Shown one piece after another: positions 1 to 7,940 of a DNA stretch of 41,269 bases. Numbering within the stretch: position 1 is the first letter of the stretch; the number at the start of each line of letters is the position of its first letter. Where the stretch lies: positions 1-41,269 of the forward strand of contig JAGQSO010000167.1 in NCBI GenBank assembly GCA_020439505.1. Reading direction: 5' to 3'. Source of the stretch: Acidimicrobiales bacterium. Its GTDB lineage: Bacteria > Actinomycetota > Acidimicrobiia > Acidimicrobiales > Iamiaceae. A program made the position numbers and the translations under genes. The notes beneath the pieces were generated by a model. It was given only the letters and a program-made list of their open reading frames with translations. It was not told where the DNA came from and did not search any database.

Positions 1-5
1 GGCAC

Positions 6-11
6 TAGCTT
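6..11 (+). promoter_or_regulatory. -10 hexamer TAGCTT of the SRAP gene (leaderless type)
   Basis: TAGCTT lies 6 bases before the ATG at 18 and no Shine-Dalgarno is visible. The same spacing recurs before many genes here, which suggests that transcription starts at the start codon. The -35 lies outside the window. Confidence 0.45.
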
Positions 12-17
12 GACGCC

Positions 18-782
18 ATGTGCGGCCGGTTCGTGTCATCCTCCTCACCTGAGGAGATCGCCCGATACTTCGACGCCGAACCTCCGGCGGCCGAGGCGGC
101 ACTCGAGCCGTCGTGGAACGTTGCGCCCACCAACGACGTCTACGTGGTTTCCGAAGATGGTGGGGTGAGAAGACTCGTCCCTCACCACTGGGGGCTGGTG
201 CCGATCTGGGCCAAGACCCCAGCCATTGGAAGCAGGATGATCAACGCCCGGGCGGAGACCCTCGCCGACAAGAACGCTTTCCGGCACGCCTTCCGGCGAC
301 GTCGTTGCATCGTTCCGGTCGACGGCTTCTACGAGTGGAAGGTCGTTCCGGGCCAAAAGACCAAGCAGCCCTATTTCATCCACCGCTCTGATGGCGAGCC
401 CTTGGCTTTCGCCGGGCTGTGGGAGGAATGGCGCGGGCCCGATCGTGGCGGGAACCAGCAGTTGAGGTCCACCACGATCATCACCACCACGGCCAACGAG
501 ACCATGGCCCCCGTCCACGACAGGATGCCGGTCCTCCTGGCGCCCTCGACCTGGGACACCTGGCTGGCCCCCGACAACACCGACACTGAGGCCCTGGGTC
601 GCCTGCTCGTACCGGCCCCGCCCGGGATCTTGGTGATGCATCCGGTGGGGACGGCGGTCGGGAACGTCCGAAACAAGGGGCCGGAGTTGATCGACCCGGC
701 GGCGCAGGAGGGGAGCCCCGTCGAGGCTCCCCAGCTCGACTCGACCCAGCCGCCCCTGACCGGTCTCGACGGAACGACGTGA
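18..782 (+). CDS. SRAP-domain protein (YedK/HMCES family abasic-site shield)
   Basis: This 254-residue protein belongs to the SOS-response-associated peptidase family, which crosslinks covalently to abasic sites in single-stranded DNA through the N-terminal cysteine. Cys2 follows the initiator Met (MCGRF), so the ATG at 18 is almost certainly the true start. The active-site residues known from E. coli YedK can be matched: Asn76 in INAR, Glu106 in DGFYEW and His167 in the APVHDRMP motif. The WGLVP motif is at residues 58-62. The C-terminal tail of about 25 residues is Pro/Ser-rich and probably disordered. The stop overlaps the next gene's start by 4 bases (GTGA), so the two are probably translated together, although their functions have no obvious link. 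Family assignment is secure; the cellular role is inferred from the family. Confidence 0.93.
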   Translation: MCGRFVSSSSPEEIARYFDAEPPAAEAALEPSWNVAPTNDVYVVSEDGGVRRLVPHHWGLVPIWAKTPAIGSRMINARAETLADKNAFRHAFRRRRCIVPVDGFYEWKVVPGQKTKQPYFIHRSDGEPLAFAGLWEEWRGPDRGGNQQLRSTTIITTTANETMAPVHDRMPVLLAPSTWDTWLAPDNTDTEALGRLLVPAPPGILVMHPVGTAVGNVRNKGPELIDPAAQEGSPVEAPQLDSTQPPLTGLDGTT

Positions 783-2347
783 CCCGCCAACTGGTGGGCG
801 GGGATGTCCGACGACGCTGGGACCGTTTCAGCCTGAGGCTGCACGCCAGCCTGGACGGCGATGCCGCCGACCGGGTGTTGCCGTGGGTCGACGCCGCCAT
901 CGTGTTCGTCGTTCAACTCGCTCTCACCGCCGCCACCATCCGCTCGGTGTCGGCCGGGGGCGGGATGGGACCGTGGCTTCAGGCGGCCTGGGCCCGCACC
1001 GGGCACCGTGTTCCCATTCCGGTGGGCGGGCTCGACCCGACGCGCGCCTCCGCCTCGTTGATGGGTGAGGCTGTCCTCCAGTTGACCCGTCTGGTTCCCC
1101 CGGCACCGACCTTCGCCGTCATCCAGTCCCTCGCCATCGCGGGAGGCGTGATCCCACTCTGGAGACTGGCCCGCGAACGCGCCGGGCTCAGGGTCGGGGC
1201 AACCAGCACGGTGATCGCCGCCTACGCCATGGCTCCAACCCTTCACCAGGCGGCCCTGACCCCCTTCCACCCAGAGACCGTTGCCCTTCCGTTCCTGATT
1301 CTCGCCTGGCTTCAGGCCACCCGAGGAGCGTGGGTTCGCTATTGGCTGGCGCTCGCGGTGGTCCTGGCCTGCCGCGGAGACCTTGGGGTCACCGTCGCCC
1401 TCGTCGGTTTGCTGGTCGCCTCCCAGCACAATCGTCGACACGGCTGGTCGGCCGCAGTCGTCGGTCTGGTGTGGTCCGCGGGCGCGGTCCGATTGACCAT
1501 GGTGGATGAACCGGCGGGCAACCTGACCCCGGCGGGGGAGTTCGTGGCGCGCGCGGTGGGGCCTCTGGCCGCCATTCCCAGGGTTCTCGCCAGTCCGTTC
1601 GAGGAGCTCTCTGCGCTCTACTCCCAGCCCGGCGTGCGTTTCGTGGTGGTCGTACTGGCGCCACTCCTGTTCCTGCCGTTGGTGTCGGTGAAGCGTTTCT
1701 CGCCCGCCATTCCTGGCCTTGCGCTGGCGGTGGTCGCCGATAGGGCGGTAGCGAGGGCCGCCGGCACCGGCGTACTCGACCTGGCCCCGACCGCCGCCCA
1801 CATCACGCCCTCACTCGGCTTCACCTTCATCGCCCTCGTGTTCGCGCTCGAGCGCATCGGACAACGCAGCGTGGTGCGCGTGAACGTCGACCGACGGGTC
1901 CTCGGGGCGCTGTTGTGCGGGGCGGTGTTGTTCTTCCTCATCGAATCGCCATCCGCTCCCTACCACCGCCCCTGGGACTGGGGCGGGCGTGGGCCGACCG
2001 TGCAGGTCCTCGAACGGATGGCAACCAGAGTCCCCCCCGACGCCCGCCTGGCAAGCTCGCCCTCGGCCACCGCACTGGTGGCGACGAGGAGGACGTTGGT
2101 GGAGCTCCCGCCGACGCCGAGAGACATCACCGCGGGCCGCGTCGACGACCTCGCCGAGCGGGTGGACTGGGTGCTGCTGGACACCAACGGTGTCGAAAGG
2201 GGATCGGGTCTGCCGCTGTGGAGGCCATCGGAGGTGGACACGATCCTGAGGAGCTTCGCCCGCGCCGGCTTCGACCGGCTGGCCCGTGAACGAGGCGTGA
2301 TCATCCTGGTCCACCAACGCGTCGATACCGCGGCACCCCCGGAATAG
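779..2347 (+). CDS. DUF2079-type multi-spanning membrane protein
   Basis: This 522-residue protein starts with GTG at 779, overlapping the SRAP stop. It has many hydrophobic segments between about residues 30 and 400, for example around residues 100-125, 165-200 and 290-330, followed by a soluble C-terminal part. The LTPFHPETVALPF stretch in the first half, and the late PPDARLASSPSA and VDWVLLDT stretches, are typical of DUF2079 membrane proteins. These resemble glycosyltransferase-C-like or PMT-like membrane proteins but have no established reaction. No catalytic residue is claimed. It probably sits in the cytoplasmic membrane, and translational coupling to the SRAP gene is the only context clue. 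It converges on the HIT gene with 22 bases between stops. Confidence 0.72.
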   Translation: MTRQLVGGDVRRRWDRFSLRLHASLDGDAADRVLPWVDAAIVFVVQLALTAATIRSVSAGGGMGPWLQAAWARTGHRVPIPVGGLDPTRASASLMGEAVLQLTRLVPPAPTFAVIQSLAIAGGVIPLWRLARERAGLRVGATSTVIAAYAMAPTLHQAALTPFHPETVALPFLILAWLQATRGAWVRYWLALAVVLACRGDLGVTVALVGLLVASQHNRRHGWSAAVVGLVWSAGAVRLTMVDEPAGNLTPAGEFVARAVGPLAAIPRVLASPFEELSALYSQPGVRFVVVVLAPLLFLPLVSVKRFSPAIPGLALAVVADRAVARAAGTGVLDLAPTAAHITPSLGFTFIALVFALERIGQRSVVRVNVDRRVLGALLCGAVLFFLIESPSAPYHRPWDWGGRGPTVQVLERMATRVPPDARLASSPSATALVATRRTLVELPPTPRDITAGRVDDLAERVDWVLLDTNGVERGSGLPLWRPSEVDTILRSFARAGFDRLARERGVIILVHQRVDTAAPPE

Positions 2348-2369
2348 ACCCGCCCGGCTGAGCCCGCCT

Positions 2370-2774
2370 CTAGGCGCCTTGGGTCAGTGCATCCCTCAGT
2401 CGTTCGGCCGCGGCGTCGAGGGCTTCGGGGGTCGCTCCGTGGTCGGCCCGGGCGAAGTCCAAGTCAGCTTCCGACCCGATTGGAACAACGTGGAGATGGG
2501 TGTGAGGCACCTCGAGCCCGGCGATCATCAAACCCACTCGGACAGGGGAGAACGCCACCTGTTGGGCGCGACCGATGCGCTGGGCGACCACCATCAGGTG
2601 CGCCGCCAGGTCGGGGTCGAGGTCGAGCCAGTGGTCGACCTCCAGGCGCGGCACCACCAGGGTGTGTCCAGGACGAAGGGGAGCGATGGTCAGGAACGCC
2701 ACAGCCTGTTCGTCGGAATGAACGAAGCGACCGGGTAGTTCACCGTCGATGATCCGGGTGAAGAGGGAGGCCAT
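2370..2774 (-). CDS. HIT-family nucleotide hydrolase/transferase
   Basis: This 134-residue protein has the histidine-triad motif HTHLHVVP at residues 91-98 (His91, His93 and the catalytic middle-to-last His95). An N-terminal FTRIIDGELPGRFVH stretch is typical of bacterial HINT-like proteins. Such proteins hydrolyse nucleotide phosphoramidates or dinucleotides; the substrate here cannot be told. A conserved upstream histidine of the HIT fold is visible in the RPGHTLVVP segment (residues 34-42). The length is normal. It is transcribed away from pgsA with a 54-base divergent intergenic region, and a possible -10 (TACTGT) lies 8 bases before the ATG. Confidence 0.9.
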   Translation of the reverse strand: MASLFTRIIDGELPGRFVHSDEQAVAFLTIAPLRPGHTLVVPRLEVDHWLDLDPDLAAHLMVVAQRIGRAQQVAFSPVRVGLMIAGLEVPHTHLHVVPIGSEADLDFARADHGATPEALDAAAERLRDALTQGA

Positions 2775-2782
2775 GGCTCCCG

Positions 2783-2788
2783 ACAGTA
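2783..2788 (-). promoter_or_regulatory. -10 hexamer TACTGT of the HIT gene
   Basis: Read on the minus strand, TACTGT is separated by 8 bases from the ATG at 2774. It lies in the 54-base divergent region shared with pgsA. The -35 is not convincing. Confidence 0.3.
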
Positions 2789-2816
2789 CGGGACCATGGT
2801 GGTCTCTCCACGTCGT

Positions 2817-2822
2817 TAGGCT
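2817..2822 (+). promoter_or_regulatory. -10 hexamer TAGGCT of the phosphatidyltransferase gene
   Basis: TAGGCT lies 6 bases before the ATG at 2829, with no Shine-Dalgarno, so a leaderless transcript is likely. Confidence 0.45.
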
Positions 2823-2828
2823 CGGCCC

Positions 2829-3506
2829 ATGACCGCGAGCGACCGTGGGGCGGCCGCAACGACGGCATCGGGCAAAGGGACTGATTCGGTAGCGCCGGCC
2901 GGTGGCGATCGGGTGCTGACGATTCCGAACGTGATCTCACTGGTCCGCCTGAGCTGTCTGCCGGTTTTCTTGTGGCTTCTCTTCAGCCGGGAGAACCGTG
3001 CTGCCGCGGCCTGGCTGCTGGCTGGGCTCGGGGCCACCGACTGGGTGGACGGCTACATCGCGCGCCATTTCGACCAGGTGTCGGACCTGGGCAAGATCCT
3101 CGATCCGGTCGCCGACCGGCTCCTGTTCTTCGTCGGGGTCGGTGGCATCCTGGTGGACGGGTCGGTTCCTCGGTGGTTCGCGTGGGCGGTGCTGATTCGC
3201 GAGGGTGTCGTCGGCACCACGACCGTCGTGATCGCCCTGTTGGGTGCCCGTCGAATCGACGTGACCTGGTTCGGCAAGGCCGGCACTTTCGGTCTCATGG
3301 TGGCGTTCCCGTTGTTCCTGGCGGGGGAGTCATCGCTGGGCTGGAACGACACCGCCCAGGTGCTGGCCTGGGTGGCCGGTGTCCCCGGATTGATCCTCAG
3401 CTACATCGCGTGGGCCATGTACGCCCCCCTCGCGTGGCGAGCCCTTCGCGACGGCCGCCAGGACCGGCGGACCAGGGCGGCTACCACCGGATCCCACGGG
3501 GGTTAG
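2829..3506 (+). CDS. pgsA: CDP-alcohol phosphatidyltransferase (PgsA-like)
   Basis: This 225-residue membrane enzyme transfers a phosphatidyl group from CDP-diacylglycerol to an alcohol. The complete family signature D-x2-DG-x2-AR-x8-G-x3-D-x3-D is present with D71, D74, G75, A78, R79, G88, D92 and D96. Several hydrophobic segments follow, and the N-terminal 28 residues are polar and low-complexity. The acceptor could be glycerol-3-phosphate (phosphatidylglycerophosphate synthase) or inositol phosphate; the sequence alone does not decide. A pgsA2 gene lies in the same actinobacterial neighbourhood a few genes before gcvH in M. tuberculosis (Rv1822), which supports the symbol. Its TAG stop is part of the next gene's -10 hexamer. 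Confidence 0.88.
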   Translation: MTASDRGAAATTASGKGTDSVAPAGGDRVLTIPNVISLVRLSCLPVFLWLLFSRENRAAAAWLLAGLGATDWVDGYIARHFDQVSDLGKILDPVADRLLFFVGVGGILVDGSVPRWFAWAVLIREGVVGTTTVVIALLGARRIDVTWFGKAGTFGLMVAFPLFLAGESSLGWNDTAQVLAWVAGVPGLILSYIAWAMYAPLAWRALRDGRQDRRTRAATTGSHGG

Positions 3507-3509
3507 GTT
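3504..3509 (+). promoter_or_regulatory. -10 hexamer TAGGTT of the manC-like gene, overlapping the pgsA stop
   Basis: TAGGTT lies 7 bases before the ATG at 3517. Its first three bases are the TAG stop codon of the upstream gene, so stop codon and promoter share bases. Confidence 0.45.
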
Positions 3510-3516
3510 TGCGGCC

Positions 3517-6003
3517 ATGAAGGCCGTGATCATGGCCGGAGGCGAGGGCACCCGGCTCCGTCCGTTGACGTCCAACTGCCCCAAGCCGATGTTGCCGTTG
3601 GCCAACCGGCCGATGATGGAGCACGTCGTCCACCTGCTGCGCCGCCATGGGATCGACGAGATCGTGGTGACCGTCGCCTACCTGGCCAACCAGATCCGCA
3701 CCTACTTCGGGGACGGGTCGGAGTTCGGTGTGAGGATCGTCTACGCCACCGAGGACCAGCCGCTCGGCACCGCGGGATCGGTTCGCAACGCCATGGACGA
3801 GTTGACGGACCGGTTCCTGGTGATATCGGGCGACGTCCTGACCGACATCGATCTGGGTGCGGTGGTGGCGGCCCATGAGGAGCGCGGGGCGCTGGCCACC
3901 ATCGGCCTGGTGGCGGTCGAGAACCCGCTCGAGTTCGGTATCGTCATCACCCGCGAGGACGGGTCGATCGAACGATTCCTCGAGAAACCCACGTGGGGCC
4001 AGGTGTTCAGCGACACCATCAACTCGGGGATCTTCGTGCTCGAACCGGAGATCTTCGATCACATAGAGGCGGATCGGAGCGTCGACTTCTCGAGCGAGGT
4101 GTTCCCCAAGCTGCTGGCCGAGGGCCTTCCTCTCTTCGGTGCGGTGGCCACCGGTTACTGGGAGGACGTGGGCACCCTCGAGGCCTACGTGTCGGCCCAC
4201 AAGGACGTCATGGACGGGCGGGTACATGTAGACGTGCCCGGGTTCGCGGTGGGCCAGGGGGTGTGGTTGGCCGAAGGTGCCGACGTCCACCCCGATGCCA
4301 CCATCGACGGGTTCGCCATCGTCGGTGAGAACTGCCGGGTGGAGGCGGGAGCCCGGCTCGGGGACTACACGGTGCTCGGTCGCAACGTCCGCGTCCGCTC
4401 CGATGTCGACATCGAACGATCCGTCGTGCACGACAACACCTACCTGGCCGAGGGTGTGCGCCTCCGGGGAGCGGTCATCGGCCGTTCGTCAGACCTGAGG
4501 CGCAAGGCGCGGTGCGACGACGGAGTGGTCCTGGGCGACGAATGCTTCGTGGGGGAGGGCGCCCACGTCGGACAGGGCGTGAAGGTCTACCCGTTCAAGA
4601 CGGTCGAGGCGGGAGCCACCGTCAACTCCTCGATCGTGTGGGAGTCCAAGGGTTCCCGCAGCCTCTTCGGTCGGGTGGGTGTCTCGGGGTTGGCCAACGT
4701 CGACGTCAGCCCGGAGCTCGCGGCCCGGGTGGCAATGGCCTACGCCACCACCCTCCGAAAGGACGCCACGGTTGCGATCTCACGCGATTCCTCGCGGGCG
4801 GCCCGAATGCTCAAACGGGCTTTCATCGCCGGATTGAACGCCAGTGGAGCCAACGTGGTCGACCTGGAGATGGCGAGTGTCCCGGTGACCCGGTATCTGG
4901 CGCGCCAGCCCGGCAACGTCGCCGGCGTGACCATCCGCCTCTTGGAGTCGGACTCCCAGTCGGTGGTCATCAGGTTCTTCGACCATCAGGGCATCGACAT
5001 GACCGAGGACGCCCAACGCAAGGTCGAGCGGCTCCTCAACCGCGAGGATTTCCGGAGGGTGCTGGCGGGGGAGATCGGTGACATCACCTTTCCCTCCCGG
5101 GCATTGGAGCACTACACCGAGGCCCTCGGTTCGACCGTGGACCTCCGAGCCGTCCAGGGCGCCCACTTCAAGCTGGTGGTCGACTACGGCTACGGGGCGA
5201 CCGCGTTCGTCATGCCGTCGGTACTCGCCAAGCTCGGAGCGGAGGTGCTCGGCGTCAACCCGTTCGCCTCGACCAGCCACCGGATCACCATCGACCGCTC
5301 CGAACGGGAGGCCAACGTCGCGCGGTTGGTCACGGCCTCGGGTGCCAACCTCGGAGCGCTCATCGACGCCGACGGTGAGCACCTCACCCTGGTCGACGAC
5401 ACCGGCCAGGTGCTCACCGCCGAGGAAGCCCGACTGGCCTTCGTGACGCTGGTGGCCGGGCACCTGCTGGGGGACCGGATCGCCCTGCCGGTCAACGTGA
5501 GTTCGGTCACCGAGACGATCACTGCGGCCCACGGAGTTTCGATCCAGAGGACCAAGACGTCGGCCGCCGCCCTGATGGCGGCCGCCAGTGAGCCCGGCGT
5601 CGGATTCGCGGCCAGCGGGGACGGCGGCTTCATCCTCCCCGGCTTCCTGCCCGCCTTCGACGCCGCCGCCGCGCTGGTGAAGTTGCTCGAACTCCTGGCC
5701 CTAGAGGCCACCTCGTTGTCGGCGGTACGCCACGACCTACCTCGCACCCACATGGCGCATCAGACCGTGGTCACCCCGTGGGAGCAGAAGGGCCTCGTCA
5801 TGCGGACCCTGGTGGAGCTGAGCAAGGATCGTCGGCTCGAACTCGTCGATGGCGTGAAGGTCATCCACGACGACGGCTGGGTACTGGCGCTGCCCGACCC
5901 CGAGGAACCGATCACCCACATCTGGGCCGAAGGTCCGAGCCACCAGGCCGCGCAATCCCTGGCCGAGGAGTACGTGAGAAGAATCCGCCAGAGCCTCCGA
6001 TGA
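3517..6003 (+). CDS. manC: Mannose-1-phosphate guanylyltransferase-type fusion with degenerate phosphomannomutase domain
   Basis: This is an 828-residue three-part protein. Residues 1-235 are a nucleotidyltransferase with GGEGTRLRPLT at 8-18, PKPMLP at 22-27, the metal-binding Asp in SGD at 104-106 and the WEDVGT motif at 215-220. Residues about 245-375 are a left-handed beta-helix of hexapeptide repeats. Residues about 383-828 align with phosphomannomutase/phosphoglucomutase, but the catalytic loops are lost: the TASHNP phosphoserine loop is replaced around 471-486, the metal loop is DADGEHL (617-623), and the C-terminal phosphate loop is replaced by ALPDPEEP (791-798). This architecture is common in actinobacteria and cyanobacteria, where it is annotated as mannose-1-phosphate guanylyltransferase. 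The nucleotide and sugar specificity cannot be fixed from sequence. The mutase part is probably structural or regulatory. Confidence 0.85.
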   Translation: MKAVIMAGGEGTRLRPLTSNCPKPMLPLANRPMMEHVVHLLRRHGIDEIVVTVAYLANQIRTYFGDGSEFGVRIVYATEDQPLGTAGSVRNAMDELTDRFLVISGDVLTDIDLGAVVAAHEERGALATIGLVAVENPLEFGIVITREDGSIERFLEKPTWGQVFSDTINSGIFVLEPEIFDHIEADRSVDFSSEVFPKLLAEGLPLFGAVATGYWEDVGTLEAYVSAHKDVMDGRVHVDVPGFAVGQGVWLAEGADVHPDATIDGFAIVGENCRVEAGARLGDYTVLGRNVRVRSDVDIERSVVHDNTYLAEGVRLRGAVIGRSSDLRRKARCDDGVVLGDECFVGEGAHVGQGVKVYPFKTVEAGATVNSSIVWESKGSRSLFGRVGVSGLANVDVSPELAARVAMAYATTLRKDATVAISRDSSRAARMLKRAFIAGLNASGANVVDLEMASVPVTRYLARQPGNVAGVTIRLLESDSQSVVIRFFDHQGIDMTEDAQRKVERLLNREDFRRVLAGEIGDITFPSRALEHYTEALGSTVDLRAVQGAHFKLVVDYGYGATAFVMPSVLAKLGAEVLGVNPFASTSHRITIDRSEREANVARLVTASGANLGALIDADGEHLTLVDDTGQVLTAEEARLAFVTLVAGHLLGDRIALPVNVSSVTETITAAHGVSIQRTKTSAAALMAAASEPGVGFAASGDGGFILPGFLPAFDAAAALVKLLELLALEATSLSAVRHDLPRTHMAHQTVVTPWEQKGLVMRTLVELSKDRRLELVDGVKVIHDDGWVLALPDPEEPITHIWAEGPSHQAAQSLAEEYVRRIRQSLR

Positions 6004-6098
6004 CATCGGCGCCACTTCGGTCCGCCACGCCTTATCGGTGTCATGGGCTCGGGTCGCAAACGGTTACGGCGACGGACTCCCACCCCGGTCGGTTGGGA

Positions 6099-6104
6099 TA
6101 GCCT
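6099..6104 (+). promoter_or_regulatory. -10 hexamer TAGCCT of gcvH
   Basis: TAGCCT lies 8 bases before the ATG at 6113 in the 109-base gap after the manC-like gene. No Shine-Dalgarno is visible. Confidence 0.4.
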
Positions 6105-6112
6105 CGCCCGTC

Positions 6113-6493
6113 ATGAACATTCCCGACGACCTCCGTTACTCCTCCGACCACGAATGGATCCGGGTCGAAGGCTCGACGGTGCGCATCGGTATCACCGACT
6201 ACGCCCAGGATGCTCTCGGCGACGTCGTCTTCGTCCAGCTTCCCGACGTGGGTTCGGTGGTCGCCACCGGCCAGAGCATCAGCGAGGTCGAATCGACGAA
6301 GTCGGTGTCGGACATCTACGCGCCGGTGGCCGGCACCGTCACCGCGGCCAACGACGCCCTCGAGACCGGCCCCGACAGCCTGAACAGCGATCCCTACGGT
6401 GACGGGTGGATCTGCACCATCGAAGTCTCCGATCCCGGCGAGCTCGATGCCCTTCTCGATGCCCAGGCCTACCGACTCCTCATCGAGGACTGA
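6113..6493 (+). CDS. gcvH: Glycine cleavage system H protein
   Basis: This is a 126-residue lipoyl carrier protein of the glycine cleavage complex. It shuttles the aminomethyl group between GcvP, GcvT and the lipoamide dehydrogenase. The lipoylated lysine is Lys63 in the EVESTKS motif, and the DHEWIR motif is at residues 12-17. The start at 6113 (MNIPDDLRY) gives the family's normal length; an upstream in-frame ATG at 6038 would add 25 residues of unlike composition. It heads a gene order known from mycobacteria (gcvH - FHA - MerR - DUF151 - MerR), while gcvT and gcvP lie 3 kb further on. No glycine riboswitch is seen in front of this gene. Confidence 0.96.
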   Translation: MNIPDDLRYSSDHEWIRVEGSTVRIGITDYAQDALGDVVFVQLPDVGSVVATGQSISEVESTKSVSDIYAPVAGTVTAANDALETGPDSLNSDPYGDGWICTIEVSDPGELDALLDAQAYRLLIED

Positions 6494-6506
6494 GCAGACC
6501 GGGGGA

Positions 6507-6980
6507 GTGGTCCACATCTTCTGCAACAACTGCGGTCACCGGAACCAGCCCGACTCCAACTTCTGCTCCTCGTGCGGGCAGGTGCTTCCCCGCGATTCCG
6601 ACGAACCCCACACCATCACGTTCGCCCTCGACGGTCCCGCCGGGGTTGACGCGGTGGAGGTCGACAGGGAGGACGTGAGCGGCGGCCTGTTGGTCGCAAC
6701 CAAGGGACCCAACGCCGGCTCGGAGTTCGCCTTGGAACACGTGATCACCACCGCCGGCCGCCACCCCGACTCCGACGTGTACCTGGACGACGTGACGGTG
6801 TCGCGGCGGCACGCCGAGTTGGAGCTGACCGCCGGCGGTTATGTGGTGCGAGACGTCGGATCTCTCAACGGCACCTATCTCAACCGTCAGATCGTGGAGG
6901 GAGACCGCCCTCTGGCCAACGGTGACGAGTTGCAGATCGGTCGGTTCAAGCTGGTTTTCATCGCAGGAAGCGCGGTCTAA
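6507..6980 (+). CDS. garA: GarA/OdhI-like FHA protein with N-terminal zinc ribbon
   Basis: This 157-residue protein starts at GTG 6507, 13 bases after gcvH. Residues 6-23 are a zinc ribbon (C6-x2-C9, C20-x2-C23). Residues about 60-150 are an FHA domain closely resembling mycobacterial GarA, with GPNAGS at 67-72, AGRHPDSD at 83-90, VSRRHAE at 98-104 and SLNGTYLN at 119-126. GarA and OdhI inhibit 2-oxoglutarate dehydrogenase and control glutamate metabolism; they are switched by phosphorylation of an N-terminal ETTS motif that then binds their own FHA domain. Here that region reads EPHTITF (33-39), so Thr36 or Thr38 could be the analogue, but the motif is not conserved. The zinc ribbon is absent from mycobacterial GarA. 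The FHA assignment is secure; the GarA role is inferred from similarity and gene order. Confidence 0.85.
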   Translation: MVHIFCNNCGHRNQPDSNFCSSCGQVLPRDSDEPHTITFALDGPAGVDAVEVDREDVSGGLLVATKGPNAGSEFALEHVITTAGRHPDSDVYLDDVTVSRRHAELELTAGGYVVRDVGSLNGTYLNRQIVEGDRPLANGDELQIGRFKLVFIAGSAV

Positions 6981-7874
6981 GTGGTCGACCAACATCTCTC
7001 GATCGGTGAGGTGCTCAGCCTCCTCCAGAGCGAGTTCCCCGATGTCACCATCTCCAAGATTCGGTTCCTGGAGAGCCAGGGCCTCATCGATCCGGAGCGC
7101 ACTCCCTCGGGGTACCGCAAGTTCTACAACCCCGACATCGAACGACTCCGCTGGATTCTCACCCAACAACGGGAGAACTTCCTTCCCCTCAAGGTGATCA
7201 AGGACCGCTTGGACGAGCTGCCGACCGGGGCGGACCACGGGGGCGGCCAGGGCTCGGTGGGAGGCCCCCTGTCCTTCGCTCCCGATACCTCGGTGGAGTC
7301 CAGCGCTGGCGATGAGCGCCCGGCTTCGGAGCCGTCGACGGTTCGGGCCTCGATGCCCGCCGGGGAGTTGCCCCCGACCGTTGCGTCCGAACCGATATGG
7401 ATGGCCGATCTGGCGCGGGGACGGACCGAGGTGACAGTGCCCGATCCGCCACGGCCGCGCCCGACCGTGTCCCTCGACGACGGCCCGACCGACCTGACCC
7501 TCAGCGCCGAGGAACTGCAGGCTGCCGCCGGTATCAGCGGTGAGGTGCTGCGATCTCTCGTCCAGTACGGGCTCATCGTCGGGCGTGAACTCGGCGACGA
7601 CACCTACTTCGATGCCGACTCGCTGGTCATCGCCCGCAAGGCGGCGTCGTTCCTGGAGCACGGAATCGAGGTCCGCCACCTACGCATGTTCAAGGTGGCC
7701 GCCGAACGCGAGGCCGGTTTCCTCGAGCAGCTGGCGATGCCCCTGTTGAAGCAGCGCAACCCACAGGCACGCCGCGAGGCCGTCCGACTGGTGGAGGAAC
7801 TGGCCGATCACGGTCACGATCTTCGTGCCGCTCTGCTTCGGGCGAACCTGCGCAAGCACCTCGACACGAAGTAG
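6981..7874 (+). CDS. ftsR: MerR-family regulator, FtsR/Rv1828 type
   Basis: This 297-residue regulator starts with GTG immediately after the FHA stop. Residues 5-80 are a MerR-type winged helix-turn-helix (IGEVLSLLQSEF, KIRFLESQGLI, PSGYRKF). A Gly/Ser/Pro-rich linker spans about 85-160. Residues about 165-297 form a second, mostly helical region (ELQAAAGISGEVLRSL, then HGIEVRHLRMFK) as in the Rv1828 family, which lacks the effector-binding domain of classic MerR proteins. In Corynebacterium the orthologue FtsR activates ftsZ, so a role in cell division is possible. The call rests on both sequence resemblance and position between garA and the DUF151 gene. Translation is probably coupled to the FHA gene. 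Confidence 0.85.
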   Translation: MVDQHLSIGEVLSLLQSEFPDVTISKIRFLESQGLIDPERTPSGYRKFYNPDIERLRWILTQQRENFLPLKVIKDRLDELPTGADHGGGQGSVGGPLSFAPDTSVESSAGDERPASEPSTVRASMPAGELPPTVASEPIWMADLARGRTEVTVPDPPRPRPTVSLDDGPTDLTLSAEELQAAAGISGEVLRSLVQYGLIVGRELGDDTYFDADSLVIARKAASFLEHGIEVRHLRMFKVAAEREAGFLEQLAMPLLKQRNPQARREAVRLVEELADHGHDLRAALLRANLRKHLDTK

Positions 7875-7928
7875 CGCGTCGACGCTCTTGCCGGTCGAGT
7901 CGCCCGACAAGACAAGGTGCGACCACGG

Positions 7929-7934
7929 TAGGCT
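7929..7934 (+). promoter_or_regulatory. -10 hexamer TAGGCT of the bifunctional nuclease gene
   Basis: TAGGCT lies 6 bases before the GTG at 7941, identical in sequence and spacing to the element before pgsA. A weak -35 candidate (CGACAA, 7905-7910) lies 18 bases upstream. Confidence 0.45.
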
Positions 7935-7940
7935 GCCGCG

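Noticed and set aside
371..1801. 476-codon open frame on the minus strand opposite the SRAP and DUF2079 genes
   Set aside because: Composition is Gly/Arg/His-rich without any fold or motif, and it lies opposite two genes with clear family motifs. It is an antisense shadow of GC-rich codons.
3481..4431. 316-codon minus-strand frame opposite the manC-like gene
   Set aside because: The + strand carries unmistakable nucleotidyltransferase motifs throughout; the minus frame has none.
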